Below, piece after piece: positions 1 to 11,097 of a stretch of DNA of 64,000 nucleotides; the stretch's first letter is position 1, and each line of letters opens with the position of its first letter. This DNA comes from Benincasa hispida. Taxonomy: Eukaryota > Streptophyta > Magnoliopsida > Cucurbitales > Cucurbitaceae. The translations under genes and the position numbers were made by a program. Where the stretch lies: contig NC_052350.1 of assembly GCF_009727055.1 (NCBI RefSeq), positions 17,081,984-17,145,983 on the forward strand. Direction: 5' to 3'. Under the pieces are notes generated by a model, which was not told the origin of the DNA, ran no database searches, and saw only the letters and a list, made by a program, of their open reading frames with translations.

Positions 1-1947
1 TGTTTACAAACGACAAGAATACAAGAGATTAGGACACCAATTCCTACATATCTTTGATGAACTCTTCAAATCTTCAATTCCAGCTTGAATCTCATCTTTA
101 ACACCTTGAAGACTACTACTTGATCTTCCCTACTATTCTCTTGGCCCTTAGATTGGGTGATGAAACCCAAAATGAGGTTGAATTAATAAGAGATTTGAAG
201 GATTTTTTGGTTTTGGTGTGAAATAGTAGAGAGAAGTTTTCTCTCACAAGAACTCAAATTGCATCAATCCCATTTCTCAGTAAAATTGATTCGTTTTGTT
301 CATCAAGAACATGCAACCCAATTTGATGAGAAATTGGCAATATAACCTCAGTATTTTGGGTGGAATAAAATGTGTTTAAAGTGGGAAGAAACCACTAAGT
401 ATTTTTTTTTTTTTTTCATTTTATAAATTGAATTCAAAATTCATTTTTTAAAACTTTGAAATCAAAATTTTAAAATTAAAAATGAAATTATAATTTTATA
501 TAAAAATTTAATTCAATAATTAATATTATATAAAATTCATTAATTTTTAAACAAAATTAATTGCATGATTAATTTTGTATTATTTTTAATCATTAATAAA
601 TAATTTAATTTATTATATTAATTTAATATCAAATATTTAATTAAACACTAATTCCTCAGACATGAATCCTTATTCATGTAATTAATATTTAAATCACATT
701 TAAATATTATCCAATTATCCAATTTTGTTTAATTTGATGATTAAGCATTTAATTATATCGTATATAATTAATAATTTCCTTAAATTGAATTTGAACGTCT
801 CAAATTTCCTCATCATTCAATTCTAAGGTTTAAGTTTGGGAGCTAGTAGAGGGACCTCATGGACCTACAGATCATGGGCTCCGACAATCCAAGATTAACC
901 GATAAAACTCTTTAACCTAATTAACCAACATTCGTTAACTACCAGGTCACTCCACTAAAGCCTAATACTTGCATGCCCCTTATTGTAGATATATTTTTGT
1001 TCACTCGATATAACCATAATCAATAAGTCAATTCTTCACAAGTTGTTCGTAATAACAGCTGGGTTAAAAGCTGTTTTACCTCGAGGTTGCATCTTGTTCC
1101 ATAAGTCCCATTGATCCTCTAATGAATAATTAGTTTATGATCCAATCACCCAATTGAGTCCCTCTTGGGCAGGGGGGCCCGTTGTTCAAGACCCGGATTC
1201 AACACTTAAAAGAACAACCTCTCTACTATTTCTAAAAGCGGGTAGGAGTGANCCGTTGTTCAAGACCCGGATTCAACACTTAAAAGAACAACCTCTCTAC
1301 TATTTCTAAAAGCGGGTAGGAGTGAATTTTGTCTTGCACCCTATGTCCCCAATTATCTACCTGTTCTTACCTCTGAAATGGGGGGCTTATTGAGCCAGCG
1401 TTGTTGGGCTCACCTTTACCCATGCAAATCTAAGGATAATCCCGAATAAACAGTAGTTCATAATTAGCTCAGGATTAAGGTCAAGTTACCTAGGTTATCG
1501 GTTTGAAATAGTCATTCCTAAATAGTAAAAAACGTTATAAAGTAAGAGTGACTTATTTCTCGGTTTGGTCTTATACAAACTCTTTGCACATGAAGCCTCT
1601 ACTCGCATGTCTCCACATGAATGATTCAGGATCACATCGTTTGTACTACATACAAAGTGGCCTGCATCCAATAGTGTCGCTAGAATAAGGTACCCGCCTT
1701 ATCCATATACTATAGACCGTTTTGGCTATCTACTCGAATTTTTTCCACTCTTATATCTCTACATAAAATCCGAGTATTCATGTAATAGCCATGGATCTTA
1801 GTTTATTGGATTTAGGTTCTTTCTAAAATGAAATGAGCAATTCATTCAATAACAACTTTATTGAATAAACCTCAATAACATCTTTCTTGATAATAGAATA
1901 AGTTTAGTTGTTTACAAACCACGAGTTTTAGGACATAAAATCCAACA
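1..1947 (-). mobile_element. Copia LTR, family A, antisense (5' edge outside window)
   Basis: The right end reads GGACATAAAATCCAACA, the reverse complement of an LTR start of the form TGTTGG...TTTTATGTCC. The same sequence ends the LTRs at 30736-32836 and 34062-35969, and the whole block shares their internal order of landmarks (CTCACTRTAGATATATTT, TTGTTCAAGACYYGGATTCAA, TATACTATAGACCATTTTGGC). On the forward strand the related LTR is 7816-9645. The left end is cut by the window edge, so I cannot say whether this is a solo LTR. No coding capacity. It carries an assembly-type duplication at 1179-1325. Confidence 0.85.
1179..1325. repeat. Perfect 73-bp direct duplication flanking a single N
   Basis: Bases 1179-1251 and 1253-1325 are identical (start CCGTTGTTCAAG, end GGTAGGAGTGA) and are separated by the only ambiguous base in the window (n at 1252). 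The other LTRs of this family carry the segment once. This is most likely a scaffold join of two overlapping contig ends rather than biology. Confidence 0.9.
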
Positions 1948-2034
1948 AACTCTCACTTGGACTAAAACTCCAGTAGGGTTTATATATATACAATGAAGCA
2001 TGAAGCATGAAGCCATGAAGCCATGCCCACTACA
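1948..2034 (-). mobile_element. Remnant of antisense copia internal 3' end (polypurine tract side)
   Basis: Directly after the antisense LTR comes AACTCTCACTTGGACTAAAA, the reverse complement of the sequence found just before the sense LTR at 7816 (TTAGTCCAAGTGGGAGATT). It is therefore the polypurine-tract side of the antisense element, with only about 50 bp of its interior left. A short run of CATGAAG-type repeats (about 1992-2024) follows, and at about 2038 the sequence switches to sense-strand copia gag. Confidence 0.65.
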
Positions 2035-2037
2035 CAT

Positions 2038-5022
2038 GAGATCATGGCATCATTGTAAGAGATGTTCGGGCAACCATCATTTTCGATACAACATGTTCTA
2101 GACATGATGGTCCATTTCAACATTGCAGAAGCTCATGGCGCTATCATAGATGAAAGAAATCAAGTTAGTATGATAATGGAATCTCTTCCGAAGAGTTTTC
2201 TAACATTTCGTACTAATGTAGTAATGAATAAAATTGATTACAATTTGACCACTCTTCTGAATGAACTATATACTTATCAATCCTTGATGAAAAACAAGGA
2301 AAGTGAACCAAATGTTCCTCTAGAATGAAACCTTCAGAGAAAAAGAAGTTTGTTTCTTCTTCAAAGGATAAGAGTATCCAGATGAAGAAGAAAGGAAAAG
2401 AGAAAAAGAAAAACCCTGCTAAGAATAACAAGAATAAAACATCTAAAGGAAAATGTTTCCATTGCAATGAAGACGAGCATTGAAAATGTAATTGCCCACA
2501 ATATCTTACTGAAAGGGAGCTAAAAAGGTAAAACAAGGTAAATTAGATTTACTTGTAATTGATACATGTTTAATGGAAAGTTCTCACTTAACCTGGATAC
2601 TAGATTTAGGTACCGCTAACCATATTTTCACTTTTCTTCAGGAAACTAGTTCTTGGACTCAGCTTTCAGAGAATGAAATGACTTTCAAAGTAGGAACAAG
2701 TGAAGTCATTTCAGCAGAAGAAATGGGAGACATCAAGTTATATTTCGAAGATTCTTTCATTTTGCTTGAAAATATATATTATGTACCCAAAACAAAAAGA
2801 AACTTAATCTCCGTATCTACTGAAAAATATGTATAAAGTAACTTTTGAAATCAATGAATTGTTCATTTCTTCAAGAGGTGTTCATATTTATTCTACTAAA
2901 TTTGAAAATAACTTGTATGTATTAAAACCGACTGAAGCAAAAGCCATTTTAAATATAGAGATGTTTAAAACGACAAAAACTCAAAATAAAAAAAAATTCT
3001 CCTAACGCCTATCTTTGGAACCTCAAACTTGATCACATAAATCTTAACAGGATTGAGAGATTGGTAAAAAAGGTTACTTAAGTAAGTTAGAGGGCAGTTA
3101 CCACCATGTGAATCATGTCTTGAAGGAAAAATGACCAAAAGATCTTTTACAGGAAAAGGTCTTAAAGCCAAAGAACCTTTAGAACTCATCTATCCAGATC
3201 TTTGTGGTCTGATGAATGTGAAATCTCGATGAAGATATGAATATTTTGTCAATTTTGTTGATGATTATTCAAGATATAGCTATATTTACTTACTGAGTCC
3301 CAAGTCTGAAACTTTTGATAAGTTTAAATAATTTAAGACGAAAGTTGAAAACTTATTACGTAAAAGAATCAAAACACTTCGATTAGATCGAGGTGGTGAA
3401 TATATAAATTTACAATTCCAGAACTATCTAGTAGACCATGGAATTCAATCCCAACTCATAACACCTAGAGCACCAAAACAGAATGGTGTTGCAGAAAGGA
3501 GAAATCGAACCTTGTTGGACATGGTTCGTTTGATAATGAGTTATGCTCAATTACCTTAATCCTTTTGGCGGTATAACATGGTTCCCTCAAAAAGTATTTC
3601 AGAAACACCATATGAGTTATGAAGAGGATGTAAATGTAGTTTTCGTCACTTTTGAATCTAGGGATGCCCGATACTCGTTCTGGTGCAAAGCCCTAAAATT
3701 TTGGAACGACGTTCAAAATTATGTCTATTTGTAGGTTACCCTAAAGAAACAAAAGGTGGACTATTTTATGATCCTCAAGAAGATAAAGTATTTGTATCGA
3801 CAAATGCTACATTCTTAGAAGAAGATCATATTAGGAATCATCAACCTCACAGTAAACTATTATTAAGTGAGATGACCAAAGAAACTATAGATAAATCAAC
3901 AAAGATTATTGATCAAACTGGTCCATCAATAATAGTTGTTGCTCCATCACATCCTTCTCAAGAGTTGACAATGCCTCGACGTAGTGAAAAAGTTGTTCAT
4001 TAGCCTGACCGCTACATGAGTTTAACAGAAACTCAGGTCATCATATCTGATGATGGCCTAGAAGATCCATTGAACTTTAAATAGGCAATAGAAGATGTTG
4101 ATAAAGGACAATGGATAAAAGCCATGGACCTAGAAATGGAGTCAATGTACTTCAATTCTGTTTGCGAACTTATAGATCAACCACATGGGGTTAAACCTAT
4201 AGGTTATAAATAGATCTACAAGAAAAGCGAGACCAAACTGGCAAGGTGCATTCATGGAAAAATGTTTTATCTAAAGAGAGGGGATAGACTATGAAAAACC
4301 CTTCTCTCATGTTGTCATGATAAAATATATAAGAATATTTTTGTCCATTGCGGCATATTATGACTCTTAAATATGTCAAATGGATGTCAAGACAGCCTTT
4401 TTGAATGACCATCTTAATGAAAGTATTTTCATGTTTCAACCAGAAGGGTTCATTATACAGGGTCAAGAACAAAAAGTTTGTAAGCTTAAAAGATTCATTT
4501 ATGGGTTACAACAAGCATCTAGATCCTAGAATATAAGATTTGATATTCCGATCAAATCTTATAGCTTTGAACAAAATGTTGACGAACCTTGTGTTTACAA
4601 GAAGATAGTCAACAAAACTGTAGCTTTCTTGGTCCTTTATGTTGATGATATCTTACTCATTAGGAATGAGACAAGTTTCCTTGCTGATGTGAAGAGATGG
4701 CTAGCATCACAATTCCAAATGAAAGATTTTGGAGATGCTCAATACGTTCTTGGGATCCAAATCGTTCAGAATTGCAAGAGCATAACCCTAGCGCTATCTC
4801 AAGCATCTTATATTGACAAGATATTGTCAAAGAATAATATGAAAAATTCCAAAAAGGGTATGTTACCTTTTAGACATGGAATTCATTTGTCAAATGAGCA
4901 GTGTCCTAAGACGCCTCAAGACGCCTCAGCAGTTGGGAGTTTGATGTACGCTATGTTTAGTACACGTCCTAACATATGCTTTTCAGTTGGAATCGTCAGC
5001 AGATTCCAGTCTATCATTAGAC
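2038..5022 (+). pseudogene. Ty1/copia gag-pol, family A, 5' part (broken)
   Basis: Decayed polyprotein in copia order. gag is at about 2062-2328 (HVLDMMVHFN, then LPKSF and NLTTLLNEL). The zinc knuckle near 2450-2490 reads CFHCNEDEH followed by a stop. Protease lies at 2573-2836, where the usual DSG triad reads DLG. Integrase lies at about 3190-3560 with its D, D and E positions still visible (PDLCG, LRLDRGGEY, VAERRNRT), followed by reverse transcriptase. The RT active site YVDD is intact in the open stretch at 4629-5022. Frameshifts and stops occur throughout, so no functional protein is expected. No sense 5' LTR or leader precedes it: gag begins against an antisense LTR remnant. The reading frame is cut at 5022 by a solo LTR and resumes at 7112. 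Confidence 0.9.
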
Positions 5023-7111
5023 TGAAGGAACTCTTATCAAAGAAGACCTATGAGCGGAAGTAAGATCGTTCCAAATTCATTGTGACAGAAATACCGCATT
5101 CACAAAACTACAACAAGTTATACATCTATTAACAAATTACAACATGCTTTTAACAATTAAATAACAAAGGAAAAGAGACTTACCTTTGAAGAACTTTTCT
5201 TCTCTTGATCTCTCACTCTCGTCAATATCAGTAACTCTCGTTGTCGCTGTGATCGCCAAGTCAATCGTCCACCAAATCTCGCTATCGTTCACCACCAAAC
5301 GATCTACTGCACGAACAAGCAACAAGGAGGAAACCACTACTCAGTAACCTCAGTATTTTAGGAGTGAGAATCCAGGAGGTGTGGACTTTGTTGGATTTGG
5401 TAGAGGGGAGGAGGAAACTATGATCGTATTCAATGACCAAGCAACTGGGAGAGATTTTGTGTCTATCGTATAGACGAATGCTTGATCGTTTAGAAAAAGT
5501 TGCATGATCGTTTAGGTAATCAGGGTTGATCGTTTAGACAATCGTTTAGGAAATCTCACTCTCGCGTGCAATCGTTTAGTAAAAGCTATACGATTGGTTA
5601 GGTCAACTGTGTGTGTACGTGATCGTTTAGGAAAACTTGAGCTATTGTTTATGCTCTCGTTAGCTAGACAATGGGTAGTGTAAAAATTTGAGAAGCGATT
5701 GTCTGATCTTTTTGCAAAATGAAAACTATTTTCATTTTATTCTTCAGTTATAAAAACTGAATGCAACCTCCTACTTTCACGTACGGTTATGGAGAAAACC
5801 ACAAACAATTATCTCATAATTGTTTAATTATAAATATATATAATCATATTATATTTATAATCTATAGTTTTAATATCACATCATATGCAACATATAATCC
5901 ATAGTCCTTTTCTCTTCCACTAGATATAAATAATATTTATATCTTTTTCCTCCAATTAATGTTTCACATACATCATGTCAACCATATCATATAATCAACC
6001 AGTTTAATCATATCATATATAATCAAACTCCCTCTTGTCAATTTGAACACTTGAAATTGACTCAAAAACTGATTCTCAACTTGAATCCATTGAGTTACTA
6101 AGAGGACCTTGTGGACTTGTGGCTTGAAGCTCCAACGATACGTGAATAGCTGACTAAACTCTTTAGCCACGAGCTCCACCATCCATTAACTACCAAGCAC
6201 TCCACTAAAGACCGACAACTGCACTCTTCTCACCACAGATATATTTCTATGTCCATCGAATAAACCGGTCAACAGTACGATAGCCCTTCACAAATGCTCG
6301 TAAGCACAGTTGGGCTAATTTACCGTTTTGCCCCTGTAGTTACATCTAACTTCTTAAGTACCACTGATCTCTCTCGTGAACAATATAACATAGTTCTACA
6401 TCGTTCAAGCCCCAAAATAAAACCTTAAGGGAGCAATCTATCTACTTACCCCTGCTTCGTGAAGGAGTAAATTCCATCTTGTGTAGTTGAGTTCCCAACT
6501 CCTCAATCAGACGAATCCCCAAAGTGGTAGGTTTAAGTCGAAAATCTGGCCACTCACACCCATGCAAATCAAAGGACTGCCCTCAAAAGCAGGAGTTCCC
6601 AACTCACTCAGGATTAAGGTCATGTTACCTATGGTTATTTTAGTGAAGTGAAGTCTCTGTCATAAGCGACGTTATATAACGAGACTATAACACTTTGTGG
6701 TCCAGTCTTATACAAACTCCTTTGTATAGGACGCTCCCGCTCGTATGTCTTCACATGAATGATTAGGATCAGACCATCTGTAGCAAGTTACAACACTTGT
6801 AACTATTCTACAAATCGAGTCGCATCTGTAGTGTCACCAGGATAAGGTTTCTCTCATATATCCATATATTACAGACCATTTTGGTTATCACTTAAGGCAT
6901 GATCTACCTATATGTCTCCACATACATGCTTAGGTTACAATGACAACTAGGGATCTTAGTTTATTGGTTTGTGGTAAAGCAAATAAAACATCCCATTTTT
7001 CATAGACAACAATGAAGAAAGTATCATATATTATTATATCACAAGCGTTTGTTCAATACAGTGTTTACAAACTACAGGACCCAACGAGAGTTTAGGACAT
7101 CATCCCCAACA
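5023..7111 (-). mobile_element. Solo LTR, copia family B, antisense, inserted in family A pol
   Basis: The block starts TGAAGGAACTC and ends CATCCCCAACA, so it has 5'-TG...CA-3' ends on either strand. It is flanked by TAGAC (5018-5022) and TGGAC (7112-7116), a 5-bp target duplication with one mismatch. The host RT reading frame continues across the insertion, with HWTIVKN following. No internal domains are present, so it is a solo LTR made by LTR-LTR recombination. Its middle shares landmarks with family A (CTTCACAAATGCTCGTAA, CCATATATTACAGACC), so the two families are related. It contains the ATCGTTTAG cluster listed separately. Confidence 0.88.
5465..5630. repeat. Cluster of ATCGTTTAG 9-mers inside the solo LTR
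   Basis: Six exact copies of ATCGTTTAG start at about 5485, 5507, 5529, 5541, 5571 and 5622, with a near-copy ATCGTATAG at 5465 and a variant ACGATTGGTTAG at about 5590. Spacing is irregular (12 to 51 bp). The related LTRs at 9646-11083, 37085-38697 and 56925-57402 do not show this cluster. Confidence 0.8.
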
Positions 7112-7703
7112 TGGACACAATCATTGGACTATTGTTAAGAACATCCTCAAGTATCTATGGAGAATGAAGGATTATGTGCTCGTGTATGGGCCTAAGGATT
7201 TGATCCTTACAGAATACGCTAATTCTGATTTTCAAACTGATATAGATTCAAGGAAATCTACTTCAGGATCAATTTTTACTCTTAACGGAGGAGCTATAGT
7301 ATGGAGAAACATCAAACAGAGTTGTATCGCTGACTCCACGATGGAAGCTGAATATGTAGTCGCATGCGAAACAACTAAAGAAGCAGTTTGGCTACACAAG
7401 TTCCTGACAGATTTGGAAGTAGTTCCAAATATGCATCTACCCATCATGCTGTATTGTGACAATAGTGGAGCAGTTGCCAATTCAAAGGAACCAAAAAGCC
7501 ACAAACATGGAAAACACATCAAAAGAAAGTACTATCTCATAAGGGATATCGTACACCGAGGAGACATGATAATCATGAAGATAGTCTTAGAAGATAACCT
7601 TGTTGATCTGTTTATGAAGGCCCTCTCAACTAACGTGTTCAAGGGCCACCTGGTCAGATTAGGTTACGAGCTTCATAATCTAGGACAAGTGGGAGAATTA
7701 TAA
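7112..7703 (+). pseudogene. Ty1/copia pol, family A, 3' part: RT end and RNase H
   Basis: Continuation of the polyprotein after the solo LTR. It begins with HWTIVKNILKYLWRMKD, then the RNase H region (EYANSDFQTD, DSRKSTSGSIF, STMEAEYVVACE) and the usual C-terminal tail, ending at a stop at 7701-7703. The stretch from 7164 to 7703 is open, unlike the 5' part. Some RNase H acidic positions look altered (YANSDF where copia elements usually have YTDSDF). With the 5' part broken it cannot act on its own. Confidence 0.9.
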
Positions 7704-7796
7704 GGGTATATAGATGCCCTAGTTTTTGTATTTTCCCTATATTTTCTCAACATTGTAAACATTATATATTTGTATATATTTATAACTCACTGGAGT

Positions 7797-7815
7797 ATTA
7801 GTCCAAGTGGGAGAT
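7797..7815 (+). other. Polypurine tract of copia family A
   Basis: AGTCCAAGTGGGAGATT lies directly before the LTR start at 7816. This is the usual plus-strand priming position, and its reverse complement is seen at 1948. Confidence 0.8.
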
Positions 7816-9645
7816 TGTTGGGAATATCCTAAAACTCAAAGTTCGTAAATGTCGATAACATATTATATTTATCAATAAAAGTATTATTAAGTTCTTTATT
7901 GATATTGCATCTTGTTATAAAATCCAATAAACAAATCCATTGCTATAAAATGAATACTTTAACTTTATATGGAGACATAAAAGTGGATCAAGTTTTAGTA
8001 TATAACCAAAATGGTCTATAAGTATATGGATGAGATTAGGTACCTCATCCTAGTGACACTATTGGATGCGACCCATTTTGTATACTGATATAAATGATGT
8101 GATCCCAAAATCATTCATGTGGAGGCATGTGACTGGGAGCATCCTATACAATGAGTTTATATAAGACTAGACCTCGAAATAGTCACTTTTATTTATAAAC
8201 GACCGTTTACTGTTAAAATTGACTATTTCAAAATTCAATGACCTAGGATAACTTAACCTTAATCTTGAGCTAACTATGAACTTCTATTTATTTTAGGGAT
8301 AAGACTATTTTAAGGATAAGACCAGATAGATAGTTGGGGACATAGTTCTACAAGATGGAATTCTAAAGTGTTTATTCCTGGTCTTGAACAACAAGACCCC
8401 GCCCTCTCATGATCCAGAGGGTCATGGTTTATAAGTTGAATTATAAACCAATTGTTCTATAGAGGATCAGTGAGAGTTTAAGAAGCAAGATGTATTCACA
8501 GGGGTAAACAGGTAATTTTGACCTAACTGTACATACGAACAGCCTGTGTAAAAATAATTTATTGATTATAGTTAAAGTAGACAAAAATATATCTACAGTG
8601 AGGAGAGTGCAATTCTTGAGTGATAGTGATGTGTCTCGGTAATTAACGAATATTGATTAATTCGGACTAAAGAGTTTAGCCAATTAATCTCAAATCATTG
8701 GAGCTCATCATCTGTAGGTCCATAAGGTCTCTCAACTAGCTTGTAAATCATATCTTAGATTAGTGAATTGAGCAGATTTGAAATGTTCAAATTTGAAATT
8801 AGGGTTTTCAATTTGAAGTGTTCAAATTCAATTAGGTTTTTATTAAATTGTAATTGATACAATTAAAATGTTTAATTTTGTTGAAATTAAACGAAATTGG
8901 AGAGTTAAAAAATATTTAAATAATGATTTAGAGATTTTATGAGGTGAAATATAATATTAGATATTTGATGTTAAATTATTTTAATTAATTATCCAATTTA
9001 ATGAAATTCAATTTTAAAATTTGTGTTCAAAATTGGCAATTTGATTAATTGAAATTTTGGTTTTTTTTTTTTAGAAAATTCAAAATTATGAAACTTAATT
9101 TAAAAATTGAATTTTAAAAAATAAAATTTTAAGTAAGTTTTATTCATTCAAATTTATATTTATATTAATTGGATTAAATAATAGAAAATGGAAAAATCCA
9201 CCACTCAATAATCCACCTCATGCCACTTCAATTTCAATGGAAATTGAAGTAGTATTAGCATTTGATTTTGAAATGCATGGTCCAACACTATTAAATTAAG
9301 ATTTTGACTTCAATTGGGAGTATGATGCATGATATTTTCAAGCTGAAACTCTACTGGTTTTTTTTCTCTTCAAACCTTCTTCCAACTTAACCCAATTATC
9401 CTCAATTCAGTGTTTCCACCATACAATTCAAGGCTGAGGATAGTAGAGAAGATCCTTTGGTGGTTTACTAAAAGATTGAAGGACAAATTCATGGAATCCA
9501 GCTTGAATTTGAAAGTTTTTCAACAAAGGTAATATGTTCTTGAAACCCTCATTTGAAAACTATGTTATGCATGCTTTTAAACTCAAATTAAGTGTAATTA
9601 TAGTGTTTATTGATTCTGATTTCTATTGCTGCATGTTAGTTTATT
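7816..9645 (+). mobile_element. 3' LTR, copia family A, sense, 3'-truncated
   Basis: Starts TGTTGGGAATATCCTAAAAC right after the polypurine tract and follows the reverse complement of the antisense family A LTRs: 5'-end box, TATAGACC-type segment, TTGAACAACAAGACCCC, TATATCTACAGTGAGGAGAG, then an AT-rich part, then CATGCTTTTAAACTCAAATTA. It stops matching near 9645, about 60 bp before the expected CA end, where family B sequence begins. The right junction is uncertain by some tens of bases. Confidence 0.85.
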
Positions 9646-11083
9646 TCGTCACACCATTGCTAGAAGAGACCTATATTTTTTCAGGATGACCATAGGTGAC
9701 TTGTCCTGAATCCTAAGTGAGTTGTGAACCCCTGTCTATGAAGGCAGTCCTTTGGTTTGCATGGATGAGAGTGACCAGTTTCGTCGACTCAATATGCCTA
9801 CCATTTTGGAGATTTGTCTGATTGGGGAGTTGGAAACACAACTACACAAGAATAAATTCACTTTTTCCCTAGTGTTAGGGTAAGTAGAGAAATTGCTTCC
9901 TTAAGGGCTGATTTTGAGGCTTAACAATGTGCGCCACACTCTCTCCTGGCCCAGTTGTACTTTTGAGCAATTTACGAAGGCTCAACGCATTGTTGATTGG
10001 TTATATCTAATGGACACAACAATATATCTAGTGTAAAGACTGCAGTTGTCGGTCTTTAGTAGAGTGATTGGCAATTAATTGTTTAATTAAAGAATTTAAG
10101 TAATTAATCAAGTGTCATTGAAGCTTCAATCTATAGGTCTATAAGGTCCCCTCATTAGCTCAATTGGGGTTTAATGAGAATCGAATTAGTTTTGAATTAG
10201 TTTGAATAGTTCAAATTAATTAAAGGGAATTAATTATGTGAGATATAATTAATATAATGTATATGATACATTATGATATAAAGTTTTAATGAGAGAAATA
10301 AAGTATTTGAATATGATTAAGATATTAATTATATGAATATGATTCATATAAAAACTAAAGGTTAAAATTAATATGAATAAGATTCATATTAATCCTATAG
10401 ATTATTTGATAGATTCATAAACTATAGACTATATTATATGCGATATAATAAACTATAGATTATATGTTATATGTGATATAACATATAGTATATATTAATT
10501 ATATTAAAGTTAGTTTAATATGGTTAGTTATTTATTAGTTTGAAATTTTGAATTTTAAAATTAATGAGAGGGGATTGTTTTGATAATTCTCCCTCTCTTC
10601 CCCTTTAATCTCTTCCAATAACGTGAGAGTGATTTCATGCTAATATATCGAGAATCTTTAATCTTTTTTAAGGAGAGTCTTTTTTTTTCAAGTTCTCAGT
10701 GCTCTCTGTAAAAAATTTCTCTCCAAAAAGAAAACTCTCCCTCACCCCAAAATTAATATCAAATTGAAACCCACAACTCTCAATCGATTCTCAACCTTCT
10801 AAATATCGAGGACTCACTTGTGGTGGTGTCTAGTATTTGGGTTCTTGTTCGTGTGTTCATGAATACAAAAGAGAATCCGATTTTTTTGTGACCAGAGAGG
10901 ATTCGTGAAGATTTTTGGTCTCCAAGGGTAAGATTCACGAATTTCTTTCTTCCTCAAGCATGATGTATATTTAAGATGTTTATTTTGTAAAATTCATGTT
11001 ATCTCTGTATTTTCTATTTGATTTCAAATTGAAATTAAAATCGTAGCGTGTCATGCACTTCCACTTTGGATTCAATCTCTTCA
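9646..11083 (+). mobile_element. LTR, copia family B, sense, 5'-truncated
   Basis: Matches the reverse complement of the solo LTR at 5023-7111 and the sense copies at 37085-38697 and 56925-57402. Landmarks are GGATGACCATAGG, CAATATGCCTACCATTTTGG, ATATATCTAGTGTAAAGAC, and near the end GGATTCAATCTCTTCA. The 5' part is missing, where it abuts the truncated family A LTR. It ends in CA at 11083, two bases before a primer-binding site, so it is the 5' LTR of a copia element whose leader follows. Confidence 0.85.
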
Positions 11084-11085
11084 AT

Positions 11086-11097
11086 TGGTATCAGAGC
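11086..11097 (+). other. Primer-binding site (initiator Met-tRNA type)
   Basis: TGGTATCAGAGC, the 12-mer complementary to the 3' end of plant initiator Met-tRNA, lies two bases after the LTR end. This fixes the LTR boundary and the sense orientation. Confidence 0.92.
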
